Shown here: piece by piece, positions 1-8,360 of the stretch
Numbering within the stretch: position 1 is the first letter of the stretch
Layout: the number at the start of each line of letters is the position of its first letter
Assembly: GCF_030915465.1 (NCBI RefSeq)
Contig: NZ_CP133267.1
Location: 2,083,001 to 2,147,000, forward strand
Source of the DNA: Neobacillus sp. PS3-34
Lineage (GTDB): Bacteria; Bacillota; Bacilli; Bacillales; Cytobacillaceae
Length of the DNA stretch: 64,000 nucleotides
Direction of reading: 5' to 3'
Made by a program: the position numbers and the translations under genes
The notes under the pieces: generated by a model
Database searches by the model: none
What the model was told of the DNA's origin: nothing
The model's input: the letters and a program-made list of their open reading frames with translations, nothing else

Positions 1-1
1 A

Positions 2-166
2 GTTGGTAAAGATAAGATGACTTATCAGATCTCTTATGGACCAGAAGTGAAGTTAGTAAATCATACGCACATAAAGACCTATAACTACCCTACCAACTCC
101 CAGTCACCGTTTGATTATAATAAGTTACCACGTTTATATAAAAATGTGCTAAAGAGACAATTTTAG
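2..166 (+). CDS. C-terminal end of an unidentified protein (partial)
   Basis: An open frame enters from the window edge and ends at TAG at 164-166, giving 54 C-terminal residues rich in Tyr, Lys and Asn that end in LKRQF. I do not recognise the family. It is one of the few plus-strand genes in the left region, so it converges with the minus-strand genes that follow. It could be a cargo gene or the last piece of an inactivated gene. Confidence 0.45.
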   Translation, partial: VGKDKMTYQISYGPEVKLVNHTHIKTYNYPTNSQSPFDYNKLPRLYKNVLKRQF

Positions 167-244
167 GTCCCTTCTGTTCCGTACAAGTGTTAATCGCTTT
201 ATACTATTCAATGGTCCTTTATTATATTAAATCTCATCTTTTCG

Positions 245-334
245 TTATTCAACTATCCTGCCCTTTAGTTCAACAAGAAAAAGGAATCCCCCCAACCTTC
301 CCTCATAAACTCAAGAAACGGTTAGTTCAATAAA
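245..334. repeat. Dispersed imperfect palindrome, copy A
   Basis: A roughly 90-bp imperfect palindrome with outer arms TTCAACTA and TTAGTTCAA and inner arms around CCC..TTAGTTCAAC / CTCAAGAAACGG. It lies directly 3' of the small minus-strand gene at 342-515. Related copies are at 565-653, 1590-1680 and 9436-9513. Confidence 0.6.
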
Positions 335-341
335 AGCCAAA

Positions 342-515
342 TTAGGTTTTTCCCTTTTGTTTTCTTTCAATATATATCCAAGTGTAATAAATTATCCAAA
401 AAACAATAGGAACTAAAAACACATATGGTCTCTGATTTGCTGGAAGAAAATATGATAAAAATATCCCGATTATTAACATAGGTGGCATAAGAATAAAATA
501 CTTCTTTTTATGCAC
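342..515 (-). CDS. Small two-segment membrane protein
   Basis: A 57-residue frame starting at GTG with a strong Shine-Dalgarno AGGGAGG eight bases upstream; an in-frame ATG two codons earlier overlaps that site. It has a basic N-terminus (HKKKY), a hydrophobic segment at about residues 6-24, a short polar loop with Pro-Ala-Asn, a second hydrophobic segment at about 31-48, and a basic tail (ERKQKGK). This looks like a small integral membrane protein with both ends basic. No family recognised. It is followed at once by palindromic repeat copy A, as in three neighbouring small genes. Confidence 0.55.
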   Translation of the reverse strand: MHKKKYFILMPPMLIIGIFLSYFLPANQRPYVFLVPIVFWIIYYTWIYIERKQKGKT

Positions 516-564
516 GTTCATCCCCTCCCTTTTGGTTTATTCTACCATAAAAACCCATCTTCTT

Positions 565-653
565 GTTCAACTAACCTGCCCCGTTACTTGAATAAGAAAA
601 AAGGATTACCGCTGCAACCCTTCTGAAATTCAAGCACCCGTTAGTTCATCTTA
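565..653. repeat. Dispersed imperfect palindrome, copy B
   Basis: The best preserved copy of the family: outer arms GTTCAACTAAC and GTTAGTTCATC, inner arms CCCGTTACTTGAAT and ATTCAAGCACCCG, with AAGGATT and AACCCTT near the centre. It begins 24 bases after the stop of the metallopeptidase gene. Confidence 0.7.
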
Positions 654-677
654 AAGTTTTTATGAAAGTTTGTTTAT

Positions 678-1523
678 TTATTTTTGAAAAATCGATTCAT
701 CTAATGAGAATAACATTTCACTTAGAGAATAATAGTCACTGAAACCATTAATTTCAGGTTGAGACGGATCTTTTTCTCTTATTAAGGAATCAAGCCAATC
801 ATTTTCTAATTGGGGCAAGCCTTTTCCGTAAACCATTGATAGATTTTCCTCAAGTTTCCTCTTATTAAACACCTTTTCAAATCTTTTTATTCCATAATTT
901 TCAATTAGATAACTTACAAAGGAACCCGATTCCAAATAACTTAACCATTGAATTGTATAACCCTCACTTGTATCTGCGGAGGCACGAAAAAACGATCGTT
1001 CTGTCTTCTGATCTATCAATTTATGTAATGGAATATTTTTATTAGACTCTACTACGGTTTTCATTAACCTTTGTATAGGAACTGTCTCGTTTGGAAAGTA
1101 TGGTTTTCCTAACTTATTTTGAAGATATATTGCAAATCCTTCCTGTGTAAAATAGCCGCAATTTGTATCGAAATCATTTCCATAACCTAAAAGAGTATGG
1201 GATAATTCGTGAACCAAAGGATAATTACCAGTTTTTACAGAGTATAATTTAACTTCATTTCGATAACCAGTCGATATTCCTTTTCCTTTTTCAATTTCAA
1301 TAACGATTTTCTTTGCTGGTTGAAATTTAGTATTAAATTTCATAATTTCATCATACGTCGATAACGTCTCTTTCCTGATCTTATCTAATCTGACATTTGA
1401 TACATTTGCCTTATTATTAAATTGGAATGTAATCCGTCTATCTTTAGTTTGGAATTGGTTTTCATTTAAATCGCATCCCATTAAAATAATAAAAATAAAA
1501 AACATAACCTTACTCGCCTTCAT
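678..1523 (-). CDS. Putative lipoprotein zinc metallopeptidase (gluzincin type)
   Basis: The start at 1523 is chosen for its Shine-Dalgarno AAGGAGG; the frame is open further upstream but without a site. The resulting 281-residue protein has a basic start, a hydrophobic stretch and the lipobox LMGC with the lipidated Cys at residue 17, so it should be anchored on the outer face of the membrane. The zinc motif HELSH lies at residues 105-109, followed by a Glu in TQEGFAIYLQ at about residue 128. That spacing fits the third ligand of gluzincin peptidases. The substrate is unknown. Weak points are that the family was not matched by search and that it has no obvious partner gene. It is flanked on both sides by palindromic repeat copies. 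Confidence 0.6.
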   Translation of the reverse strand: MKASKVMFFIFIILMGCDLNENQFQTKDRRITFQFNNKANVSNVRLDKIRKETLSTYDEIMKFNTKFQPAKKIVIEIEKGKGISTGYRNEVKLYSVKTGNYPLVHELSHTLLGYGNDFDTNCGYFTQEGFAIYLQNKLGKPYFPNETVPIQRLMKTVVESNKNIPLHKLIDQKTERSFFRASADTSEGYTIQWLSYLESGSFVSYLIENYGIKRFEKVFNKRKLEENLSMVYGKGLPQLENDWLDSLIREKDPSQPEINGFSDYYSLSEMLFSLDESIFQK

Positions 1524-1589
1524 TAGTTCCTCCTTAAGTAAAAGAACTAGCCCCCTCAACGTAGACGATAGTCTTATTATCAAGTTCCT

Positions 1590-1680
1590 TCTTCCACTAA
1601 TCTGCCTGTTAGCACAATATGAGTAAAGCCGACAACAATTACAGCCCAGTATTCAACTCAAGCACCCTTTAGCTTAAGTA
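1590..1680. repeat. Dispersed imperfect palindrome, copy C (degenerate)
   Basis: A weaker relative of copies A and B. It keeps CTAATCTGCCTGTTAGC at one side and TCAAGCACCCTTTAGCTTAAG at the other. It lies 3' of the gene fragment at 1735-1912. Confidence 0.45.
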
Positions 1681-1734
1681 TAATCCTTCACAAACGTTTC
1701 ATAGCCCACCTCGCTAGTTTTAAATATAGGAAAA

Positions 1735-1912
1735 TTAATTAAATTGCACCTCATTCGAATACCATTCCCAGTAGGCATTTCCCTGTGCAATAATCATTCT
1801 CTCTAACCAGGTTGTTATATCACAATGAAAACTTATAGTCTCAATACTTCTCAACAGGATATTTACTTTTTTAGTTCTTACAAAGTTAGAAAAGTCAAGA
1901 GAACTTCGCACA
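1735..1912 (-). pseudogene. 3' fragment of an unidentified gene next to an IS3 relic
   Basis: A 58-codon open frame that ends at TAA (1735-1737) and codes for a natural-looking segment with WLERMIIAQGNAYWEW. Upstream it runs directly into the truncated IS3-family transposase sequence, and there is no credible ribosome-binding site before the only GTG. I read it as the 3' end of a gene whose 5' part was lost by IS insertion and deletion. Family not recognised. Confidence 0.45.
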
Positions 1913-2306
1913 TGACTTGAATCGGAAACATTTCTTTTTGATCATTGATCAAATTCGTTAGCTCGTTGTCGGTTACTTTCGGGCGAATATGGCCATAGCC
2001 TTTTTTAATATTTCTATCTCATGTTTCATCCTTAGATTTTCTTTTTGGAGGCCTCAATGTCCTGAGGTGTTAGACTATCCATTTCCCCATTTATCGGAGT
2101 TAAGGCTTTAGCCCATTTATAAATTGTTACTTCTGATACGCCATATTCGCTCCTTAACTTACTCACCGAGCTACCAGTGTGATAAAGTTCAACCACCGTT
2201 TTCTTGAAATCGTCGTTATAGATTTTTTTATTCTTTTTCGGATCCATTCCGGACACACCCTCTCATATTTCAATCATAGAGAGTTAACTAAATGGTGTCC
2301 ATGAAA
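1913..2306 (-). mobile_element. IS3-family remnant (IS150-type orfA plus start of orfB)
   Basis: The minus strand codes for the start of an IS3-family OrfA with its helix-turn-helix (VSEVTIYKWAKALTPI). One frameshift near 2032 leads into the family's usual OrfA ending (EILKKAMAIFARK, stop at 1973). Overlapping it is the beginning of OrfB (ELTNLINDQKEMFPIQVMCEV), cut off near 1913. A likely terminal repeat TGGACACCATTTAGT is at about 2286-2302. The rest of OrfB, with the DDE catalytic domain, is missing, so the element is dead. Confidence 0.8.
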
Positions 2307-2450
2307 CTATACTAACTCCAAATAAACAGTTTCCCCTTTACTTAATTCGGATACTATCTGGTTAATAAGAAAATTATCATCAAAAGTTCGACAGTGGAAT
2401 TTGTCAAAACGTCAGTATAAAAATTCTATATTCAAAATTTTTTCAAAAAG

Positions 2451-3053
2451 CTATTTTGCCTCTATTTTAATCTTTTCCCATTCATTTTTTAAATGTTTTT
2501 TCAAATCACTACTTAATGACTTTGCATTCTGAATCAACAACTCATTTAATATTTCTTCAATTTTTTTCTTTTCATTGTTATTAGGATCACCTAGATAATC
2601 AATAAGTGCTAACTTGATAAAATCATTTTCTTTTAAAACTTGTTCAATATCAACGATTTTTGGTTCTGTAATATGTATCAATATCCTAACAATTTTATTA
2701 ATCATGTTAAGATCTTCAATAATATTAGACTCAAATTCATTTTTTTCATTTAATTGAAAAATAATTCTAGATTGTCTATATTCTAAGTCTTTCAAATAAT
2801 TCAGAAGTTCTTCTTCTTTTACTAGACTTGTAGAATAGTTAAAAATCACAGCTAGATATTGTGCTGCTTGTTCTTTAAGTTCTCCTAAAGAATCAATTCT
2901 CTCTTTTGTAATAGAATTAATATAAGCACTCTTCTTACTAATCCTTAAAGTACTGATTAAGGTTAGTAAACTTACAACTGTTGTTAGAAGTAACCCAACA
3001 AAAGTAAACTTGTGCTCTGCCTTTAATGATAGGAAAGCATCAATAATATCCAT
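2451..3053 (-). CDS. Membrane-anchored coiled protein, fourth gene of the Detocs operon
   Basis: A 200-residue protein with one clear N-terminal membrane segment (about residues 15-37, TFVGLLLTTVVSLLTLIS) followed by a basic stop (RISKKS) and a charged, mainly helical cytoplasmic part. I recognise no catalytic motif. It lies 29 bases after dtcC on the same strand and shares its very low GC content, so it is probably co-transcribed. The three known Detocs genes do not include such a protein. It may place the system at the membrane, protect against autoimmunity, or be an unrelated rider. Confidence 0.7.
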   Translation of the reverse strand: MDIIDAFLSLKAEHKFTFVGLLLTTVVSLLTLISTLRISKKSAYINSITKERIDSLGELKEQAAQYLAVIFNYSTSLVKEEELLNYLKDLEYRQSRIIFQLNEKNEFESNIIEDLNMINKIVRILIHITEPKIVDIEQVLKENDFIKLALIDYLGDPNNNEKKKIEEILNELLIQNAKSLSSDLKKHLKNEWEKIKIEAK

Positions 3054-3082
3054 AAATATAATTCCTCCAACATAATAAAATC

Positions 3083-4306
3083 TTATATTTCTTCATTTAT
3101 TAAATATAATAGAAATCTAGCACTAGAATAAGCAGCAAACTCCTGATATTGATCACCCTTTAGTTCGTCACCAAAATCACTAATCGATTTACAAATAATT
3201 ACTTCTGGCTTGGGACTGTATGCATTTTCTGCTGCATATAACACTCCATAGGACTCCATATCAATCCCTTTTATTTTCCGATTAAAAGGTGCTATGAATT
3301 CTTCAATCAATTTTTGATTTTGGACTACTATTGACCCACAGGCCATCGGACCACGAATGGTACTCAATTTAGTATCCGGCTTTTTATTTGGCCAACTATC
3401 TTTAATTTCATCTAATATTGATGAAAAGTTTCTATTTAGCAATTCTTTTACTTTTGAAGAAATAGATAAGTATTTGGGGTCTGGTTGGAAAGCATATCCT
3501 TCTTGGGAAGTTAATGACCCTTGTTTACTAGGTGTTATTTTGCCACTAGTGTAATCCCAAATTTCTGTAGGCAAAATAATATCTCCATAGTTTCCTTCAC
3601 CCTTAACACCTGCAGCTATTCCTACCATAGCGATAACTTTAGGTTTGAAGTTTTTGATTATCTTTGTTGCCAACACTCCTGCAGCAGTCATACCCATTTG
3701 ATGCTGGGTTGCAAAGACAATTTTTTTATCACATGATTCATCTATAGAACCAGTAAAATAATAGGTGTTGTCGCCATTTATTTTCATTTCTCGTACGTTA
3801 ATGAATAAATTAGTTAATTGAGTATGTTCAACTTGAACTGCTGTAATAATTGCTATGTCATAATCGTATTCTTTAAGCGATGTTTCGTTAGCATCTGCTG
3901 TAGATATTAATTGATACTGAATTCTATTGAATAACTTTTCTCCCCATTCATTTGAAAGTGAATCAAATTTTATTATTGTAAATAAACCTAACTCTATTTC
4001 TGATTTATATTTTTCTATCAAGTCATCATACGATGATAAAATAATAATTTCTCTAGGTTTTTTTAATATTTTTCCCCGTTGTATTTCTTTATATAAATTA
4101 TACCCCGCATAATCTTCAGGATGCTCCCCCTTATCAAAAGGTAAATTTATATCCAAAACTAATAAATCAAAAGTATATTTAGCTAATTTTTCCTTACCTT
4201 CGAATATATTATTGCATGAACTGATTTCTATTTCTGGATATACACCAATCACTTTGATTATCAACTCTAGTTTAATTGGATCATCCTCAATTATTAAAAC
4301 TTTCAT
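3083..4306 (-). CDS. dtcC: Detocs effector DtcC: receiver domain fused to a nucleoside phosphorylase-like ATP nucleosidase
   Basis: Residues 1-125 are a response-regulator receiver with acidic D8/D9, phospho-acceptor D52 in LVLDINLP and conserved K113. Residues 148-407 are a PNP/MTA-SAH nucleosidase fold with GIAAGV (229-234), GIDMES (347-352, nucleoside binding) and SDFGD with the presumed catalytic D377. Knowledge of the family: in Detocs, phosphorylated DtcC cleaves ATP to adenine and ribose triphosphate, so infected cells lose ATP and the phage fails. The gene starts one base after dtcB ends. The domain order matches DtcC exactly; a stand-alone MTA nucleosidase would lack the receiver. 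Confidence 0.85.
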   Translation of the reverse strand: MKVLIIEDDPIKLELIIKVIGVYPEIEISSCNNIFEGKEKLAKYTFDLLVLDINLPFDKGEHPEDYAGYNLYKEIQRGKILKKPREIIILSSYDDLIEKYKSEIELGLFTIIKFDSLSNEWGEKLFNRIQYQLISTADANETSLKEYDYDIAIITAVQVEHTQLTNLFINVREMKINGDNTYYFTGSIDESCDKKIVFATQHQMGMTAAGVLATKIIKNFKPKVIAMVGIAAGVKGEGNYGDIILPTEIWDYTSGKITPSKQGSLTSQEGYAFQPDPKYLSISSKVKELLNRNFSSILDEIKDSWPNKKPDTKLSTIRGPMACGSIVVQNQKLIEEFIAPFNRKIKGIDMESYGVLYAAENAYSPKPEVIICKSISDFGDELKGDQYQEFAAYSSARFLLYLINEEI

Positions 4307-4762
4307 TTAATTACCTCTTACTAATCTGATTTTGTCATATAGCTCGTCCTTCCAAGACATTTGAGAGGAGTTGAAAAAGATCATTCCATTATAAAAGTTT
4401 TTAAATTCTTTATTCAAAGTATCGTCAAGTGAAAATCTGTCCATCATACCTTCACCAAAATGATCAAATGATGTTACTATACTGGTAGGTATCATTAATT
4501 TACGTCTATTCATTTCCTTAAGAATATCCCACCCTGCAAAAGTTTCAAATTCTTCATTTACATCTCCTATATCTGGATCATACCTTGGCATACTCATATC
4601 GAGAATGATCATTTCAAAATAATCTTTTTTTCCAATAATTTCAATAAGTCCACTTTGCCAAGAGTGCCTCCTAGTGAATTCAAACTCTATTGGTAGTTCA
4701 TTTAAATAATCGAGTATTGTATTCGCTTTTATATCATCATCTTCAATAAATAATATTTTCAA
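4307..4762 (-). CDS. dtcB: Detocs receiver protein DtcB
   Basis: A 151-residue stand-alone receiver domain with the acidic cluster D8-D10, phospho-acceptor D55 in IILDMSMP and no output domain. It overlaps the end of dtcA by 20 bases and abuts dtcC, so the three are translationally coupled. In the described Detocs systems the middle gene is a single receiver that takes phosphate from the kinase and is thought to act as a sink or buffer preventing accidental activation of DtcC. The insertion after D55 (PRYDPDIGDVNEEFE) is longer than in ordinary receivers; DtcC has a similar one (PFDKGEHPEDYAG), which suggests both dock to the same kinase. Confidence 0.8.
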   Translation of the reverse strand: MKILFIEDDDIKANTILDYLNELPIEFEFTRRHSWQSGLIEIIGKKDYFEMIILDMSMPRYDPDIGDVNEEFETFAGWDILKEMNRRKLMIPTSIVTSFDHFGEGMMDRFSLDDTLNKEFKNFYNGMIFFNSSQMSWKDELYDKIRLVRGN

Positions 4763-7700
4763 GTGTGGCCTCTCCTTTCTCTGCTTTAATATTTAGAATA
4801 TTCAGGTAAATATCAACATTAAAATAATTATCATCATTAATGTAATATTCTTGATAACTACTCACTTTTAAATTGTGTTTTAGAATATAGTAAATCTTAG
4901 TTAATCCAGTACCTCCTTCTTCCGAAATCAGGCTATTAGATCGTTTTGTATCTAGAGCAGCCTCTAACTTTTCATCAATAATCATTCTAATTTCCTCATT
5001 ATTTTTTTCTGATGATAAAGAATTTTTAATTGAAACTTTTAAATATTCACCTCTGTCAGTAAAAAATAATTCTTTGAAATTCTTATCATAAAGACTTGCT
5101 TCTAGAGAATCAGCGTTTAATTTTTCTTCAATATATTGTTGTTCAATATGAGAAATCTCTGTAGAAATAGTAAGTTCTTCTAAAGAGTTATGCCCACAAT
5201 GCTCATTTGCGTTTGAATATAACATATTAAATATGTCAACTAGATAATTAAAATATTCGCCTTTGAGGATTAAATTTACATCAATCTTTTCTATAAAGTT
5301 AATCTTTTCACAGTCCTTGTTGGATTTCTTGATAATTTCTAAATTAGTATCAATTAGTTCTTGGAATGAAAAATCATGAAATTCATTAGTTCTTCTTACC
5401 ACAAACCAATTGCTAATTTCATTTAAGTCTGTTTTTATCCCAACCTTACTTAGGTTAATATCTTTATGTAAAATGCTTATGAGAATATCTAGTTCATCAT
5501 TTTCACCTCTTATTTCCTCTAATTTACGTCCTAGTAATTCTAGATTTTCAACAAAGAATTCAAACACTTCATTCATCAATTTTTTTTGAATTATAGACAA
5601 ATTATTCTCTGTAATCTCCCAAAAATAGTCAGTCAATACCCTATAAAAGCTATCATAATCTGTTATATCTTTAAATTCACTATACAGATATAATAGAGCA
5701 TCTCCCTCTAATAAATCGTAACTAAACATGCCTGTGGGATGTTTCCTATCTTTTATTCTAAGCCAGTCCTTAATTTCATCAAGTTTAGTTACAATATTAT
5801 GAGAAAAATCATTTAATAATTTCCTAATTTTATTGATATCATCCCGATTCTCAAAATTGGTATGTGTAACCAAGTCTTTTTCTCTATCTTTATGAATAAT
5901 ATACTCTTTTGCCTCATTATTTTGTTTTAAAGATAATAATTTATAATTCTTAAAAGTTTTGGTGATTGTATTTTCTAATAAACCATGTCTAATTCTAGAA
6001 CTTAGGAACTTCCCAAGACCATATTTTGAATTAAAAAGAACTTCATTACGAAAATCATCAACAATATCCTTAAAAATTAAATATCTATACTTTCGTTCAG
6101 GATTAGATTTAAATTCTGATATTACTTCTTCATTGAATTGACTTGAGATTGCATGAATTTCTTGTTTTAAATCATAAAATTTCAAATTTGCATCTAAACC
6201 TTCTAATAACATGTATTTTAAGAATCTCTCTAAATAAATTAGACGAAATTCTTTTAAAATACTTTCTATATCTACATAAATTTTTGTTTCATCAATAGAT
6301 TTGATTCTCTTCTGTATACTTTGAATTTTATTTATTTCTTTAATTTCTTTTATGTAAATCGGACTTTTTTTATAACCACTATTAATTAAATAATCCAGGG
6401 CAAATACTCTTTCTTTACTCCTAGCTTCAGGGTTTAAATAAATAAAATGTTTCATAACAGATTTAGTATATATTTCAGATAGAATAAATTTTAATAATTC
6501 TCTTTCTTCATCTTCCAGGTCTAATACTACGATTTCAGATAATAAATTTTTGCCTTTACTTTCAATATAAGAGATTAGAGCACTGTAAATTCCAAATGAA
6601 TTATTTTCATCCACAAGATAAACAAAAATAACAAATTTCAAATCTATTAATTCTATATCTTGGAGTTTATTAAATAATGTCTTTTTGTCCATACGTATAA
6701 TCAAATTTTTATTTATCATACAGGAGTCAACTAACAATCCCATTGCTTCTAAGTACCTATCTTCCATCATTAACTCTTTAAATAATTGTAATGCTAACTT
6801 TTCATAATTGTAGAAAAATGAATTATTATAGTCGCCATTTTGGATTAAATTCTCTATGAGACCTTTGAAAGATGTTATGCGATCATTATTCTGTTTATTT
6901 TTTGATTGATAGTATTTTAACCTTAGATTTGGAATTGAGGAATGTGAATTATCTTCAATTAAGCTTAATGTATTAATATATCCTAACTTCTTATATATAG
7001 TTTTCTTCACTTTACTCTGAATATCATCTTCGATAAAAAAACGAATTGGAGAAAAAATATGTGTATATAAATCAGCAACTTTAATAGAAAAATTATATAA
7101 ATCTTCTTGAAATTGAAACATATATTCTAAATAAAAATGTTCTATTTCGTACCTTAACGGTATATCTCCAAAAGCTTTAGAAATAGTTAAGAGATTTAAT
7201 AAGTTTTTTTGTGTTTCATTACAAGAAAAGATTTCAATTAATGGCTTAATAATACTGTCCACGACAATGTGGTTTTTAAAAGACAGTTCATTAAAATCAC
7301 TATTTGATAAAATGACTGATTTAGCCACAATTTTCATTAGAGGAAAATTCAATCCGAAATTTCCTTCATATTTTTCTATTTTATTTATGCATCCTACATA
7401 ATCTCCCAGTGTGTAATCTTCTATTATTTCCTCAAAAAAAATATTTTCATCCATATTTTGAATATAGATTTCAGTTTTCTCTTCCGTTTCAGCCAATATT
7501 TTTGAGATTCTATAGTCGGAAATATTTAATTTTTTCACTAGTGTTACAACAGTATCTCTTAAATACGTTTCAAAATTATTAGAAGAAATAACAATTATGC
7601 AAGATTTTATAAAATTTTCGTATAAATCTATTACTGGTAAAGTCGCTGATAATGAAAGGGCTTGTTTTAAATTATCTTCAGTGAATTTACCCAGATTATT

Positions 7701-8360
7701 AAAAAGTTTAAATTCTATAAAGTTTTTATAAATTCTTCCTTGAAAATTTTGAGGCAAAGCATTTATGTAGCTATTTATCTTATGTTCAAAACTTGTAAAA
7801 CTGGTTGATAGCTCAGTTTTAATGTTGTAAAAATCTCCAAATAAAGCAACTAGGTAACTTTCAGTATTCTCAAAAAACTCCGCAAGCTTCTTTGTCTTAT
7901 CTTCTAAACCAGACATAAGCTCTGTACATAATAATGTTTGTTCCATTCCCCAAAGAGAATATGTAATTTGGTCAATATTATTTAAAATATCCAAAGACTT
8001 TTGATAATCGCCCTTCATTTGATGTTGAATATATGAGTTTTTCATAGAAATATAATCATTAATTTCCTGCTGATAAAACTCCAAAATTATGGTAATCCAT
8101 TCTAAATGATTAACCAAGGAGCTTTCATCATGATATGGTATATATTTAGTTGTATTTACTTTAGAAAAATCCTTTGCAATCATTCCTTTAAATAAAAATG
8201 AATATCCTGGAATATACTTATTTTTTATTCGGCTAATAATTCTGGATTTTTCGATATATGTTTCTCCGAAATATTTTACGTTACCTAAGGCAATTCCAGG
8301 TTTTCTGTATTGTTTAAGCAATTCTTTTTCAAAACTAGAGTTTTGTTTATTTTTTTTCAT
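4743..8360 (-). CDS. dtcA: Detocs sensor histidine kinase DtcA
   Basis: A 1205-residue protein. Residues 1 to about 820 are alpha-helical, low-complexity repeat sequence with no membrane segment, likely a TPR-like sensor solenoid in the cytoplasm. A candidate phospho-acceptor is H854 in FSHNIVTKLDEI. The C-terminus (about 1030-1190) is a GHKL ATPase: an N-box around NANEHCG near residue 1052 and a glycine-rich G2 box GGTGL at 1149-1153. The usual G1 box DxGxG is not evident. The known role is to sense infection, autophosphorylate and pass phosphate to DtcB and DtcC. The ligand sensed is unknown. Extremely AT-rich compared with the core genes, as expected for acquired defence cargo. Confidence 0.8.
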   Translation of the reverse strand: MKKNKQNSSFEKELLKQYRKPGIALGNVKYFGETYIEKSRIISRIKNKYIPGYSFLFKGMIAKDFSKVNTTKYIPYHDESSLVNHLEWITIILEFYQQEINDYISMKNSYIQHQMKGDYQKSLDILNNIDQITYSLWGMEQTLLCTELMSGLEDKTKKLAEFFENTESYLVALFGDFYNIKTELSTSFTSFEHKINSYINALPQNFQGRIYKNFIEFKLFNNLGKFTEDNLKQALSLSATLPVIDLYENFIKSCIIVISSNNFETYLRDTVVTLVKKLNISDYRISKILAETEEKTEIYIQNMDENIFFEEIIEDYTLGDYVGCINKIEKYEGNFGLNFPLMKIVAKSVILSNSDFNELSFKNHIVVDSIIKPLIEIFSCNETQKNLLNLLTISKAFGDIPLRYEIEHFYLEYMFQFQEDLYNFSIKVADLYTHIFSPIRFFIEDDIQSKVKKTIYKKLGYINTLSLIEDNSHSSIPNLRLKYYQSKNKQNNDRITSFKGLIENLIQNGDYNNSFFYNYEKLALQLFKELMMEDRYLEAMGLLVDSCMINKNLIIRMDKKTLFNKLQDIELIDLKFVIFVYLVDENNSFGIYSALISYIESKGKNLLSEIVVLDLEDEERELLKFILSEIYTKSVMKHFIYLNPEARSKERVFALDYLINSGYKKSPIYIKEIKEINKIQSIQKRIKSIDETKIYVDIESILKEFRLIYLERFLKYMLLEGLDANLKFYDLKQEIHAISSQFNEEVISEFKSNPERKYRYLIFKDIVDDFRNEVLFNSKYGLGKFLSSRIRHGLLENTITKTFKNYKLLSLKQNNEAKEYIIHKDREKDLVTHTNFENRDDINKIRKLLNDFSHNIVTKLDEIKDWLRIKDRKHPTGMFSYDLLEGDALLYLYSEFKDITDYDSFYRVLTDYFWEITENNLSIIQKKLMNEVFEFFVENLELLGRKLEEIRGENDELDILISILHKDINLSKVGIKTDLNEISNWFVVRRTNEFHDFSFQELIDTNLEIIKKSNKDCEKINFIEKIDVNLILKGEYFNYLVDIFNMLYSNANEHCGHNSLEELTISTEISHIEQQYIEEKLNADSLEASLYDKNFKELFFTDRGEYLKVSIKNSLSSEKNNEEIRMIIDEKLEAALDTKRSNSLISEEGGTGLTKIYYILKHNLKVSSYQEYYINDDNYFNVDIYLNILNIKAEKGEATLENIIY

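Noticed and set aside
3083..4306. Housekeeping MTA/SAH nucleosidase as the identity of the PNP-domain gene
   Set aside because: The N-terminal receiver and the coupling with a lone receiver and a histidine kinase fit Detocs, not methylthioadenosine salvage.
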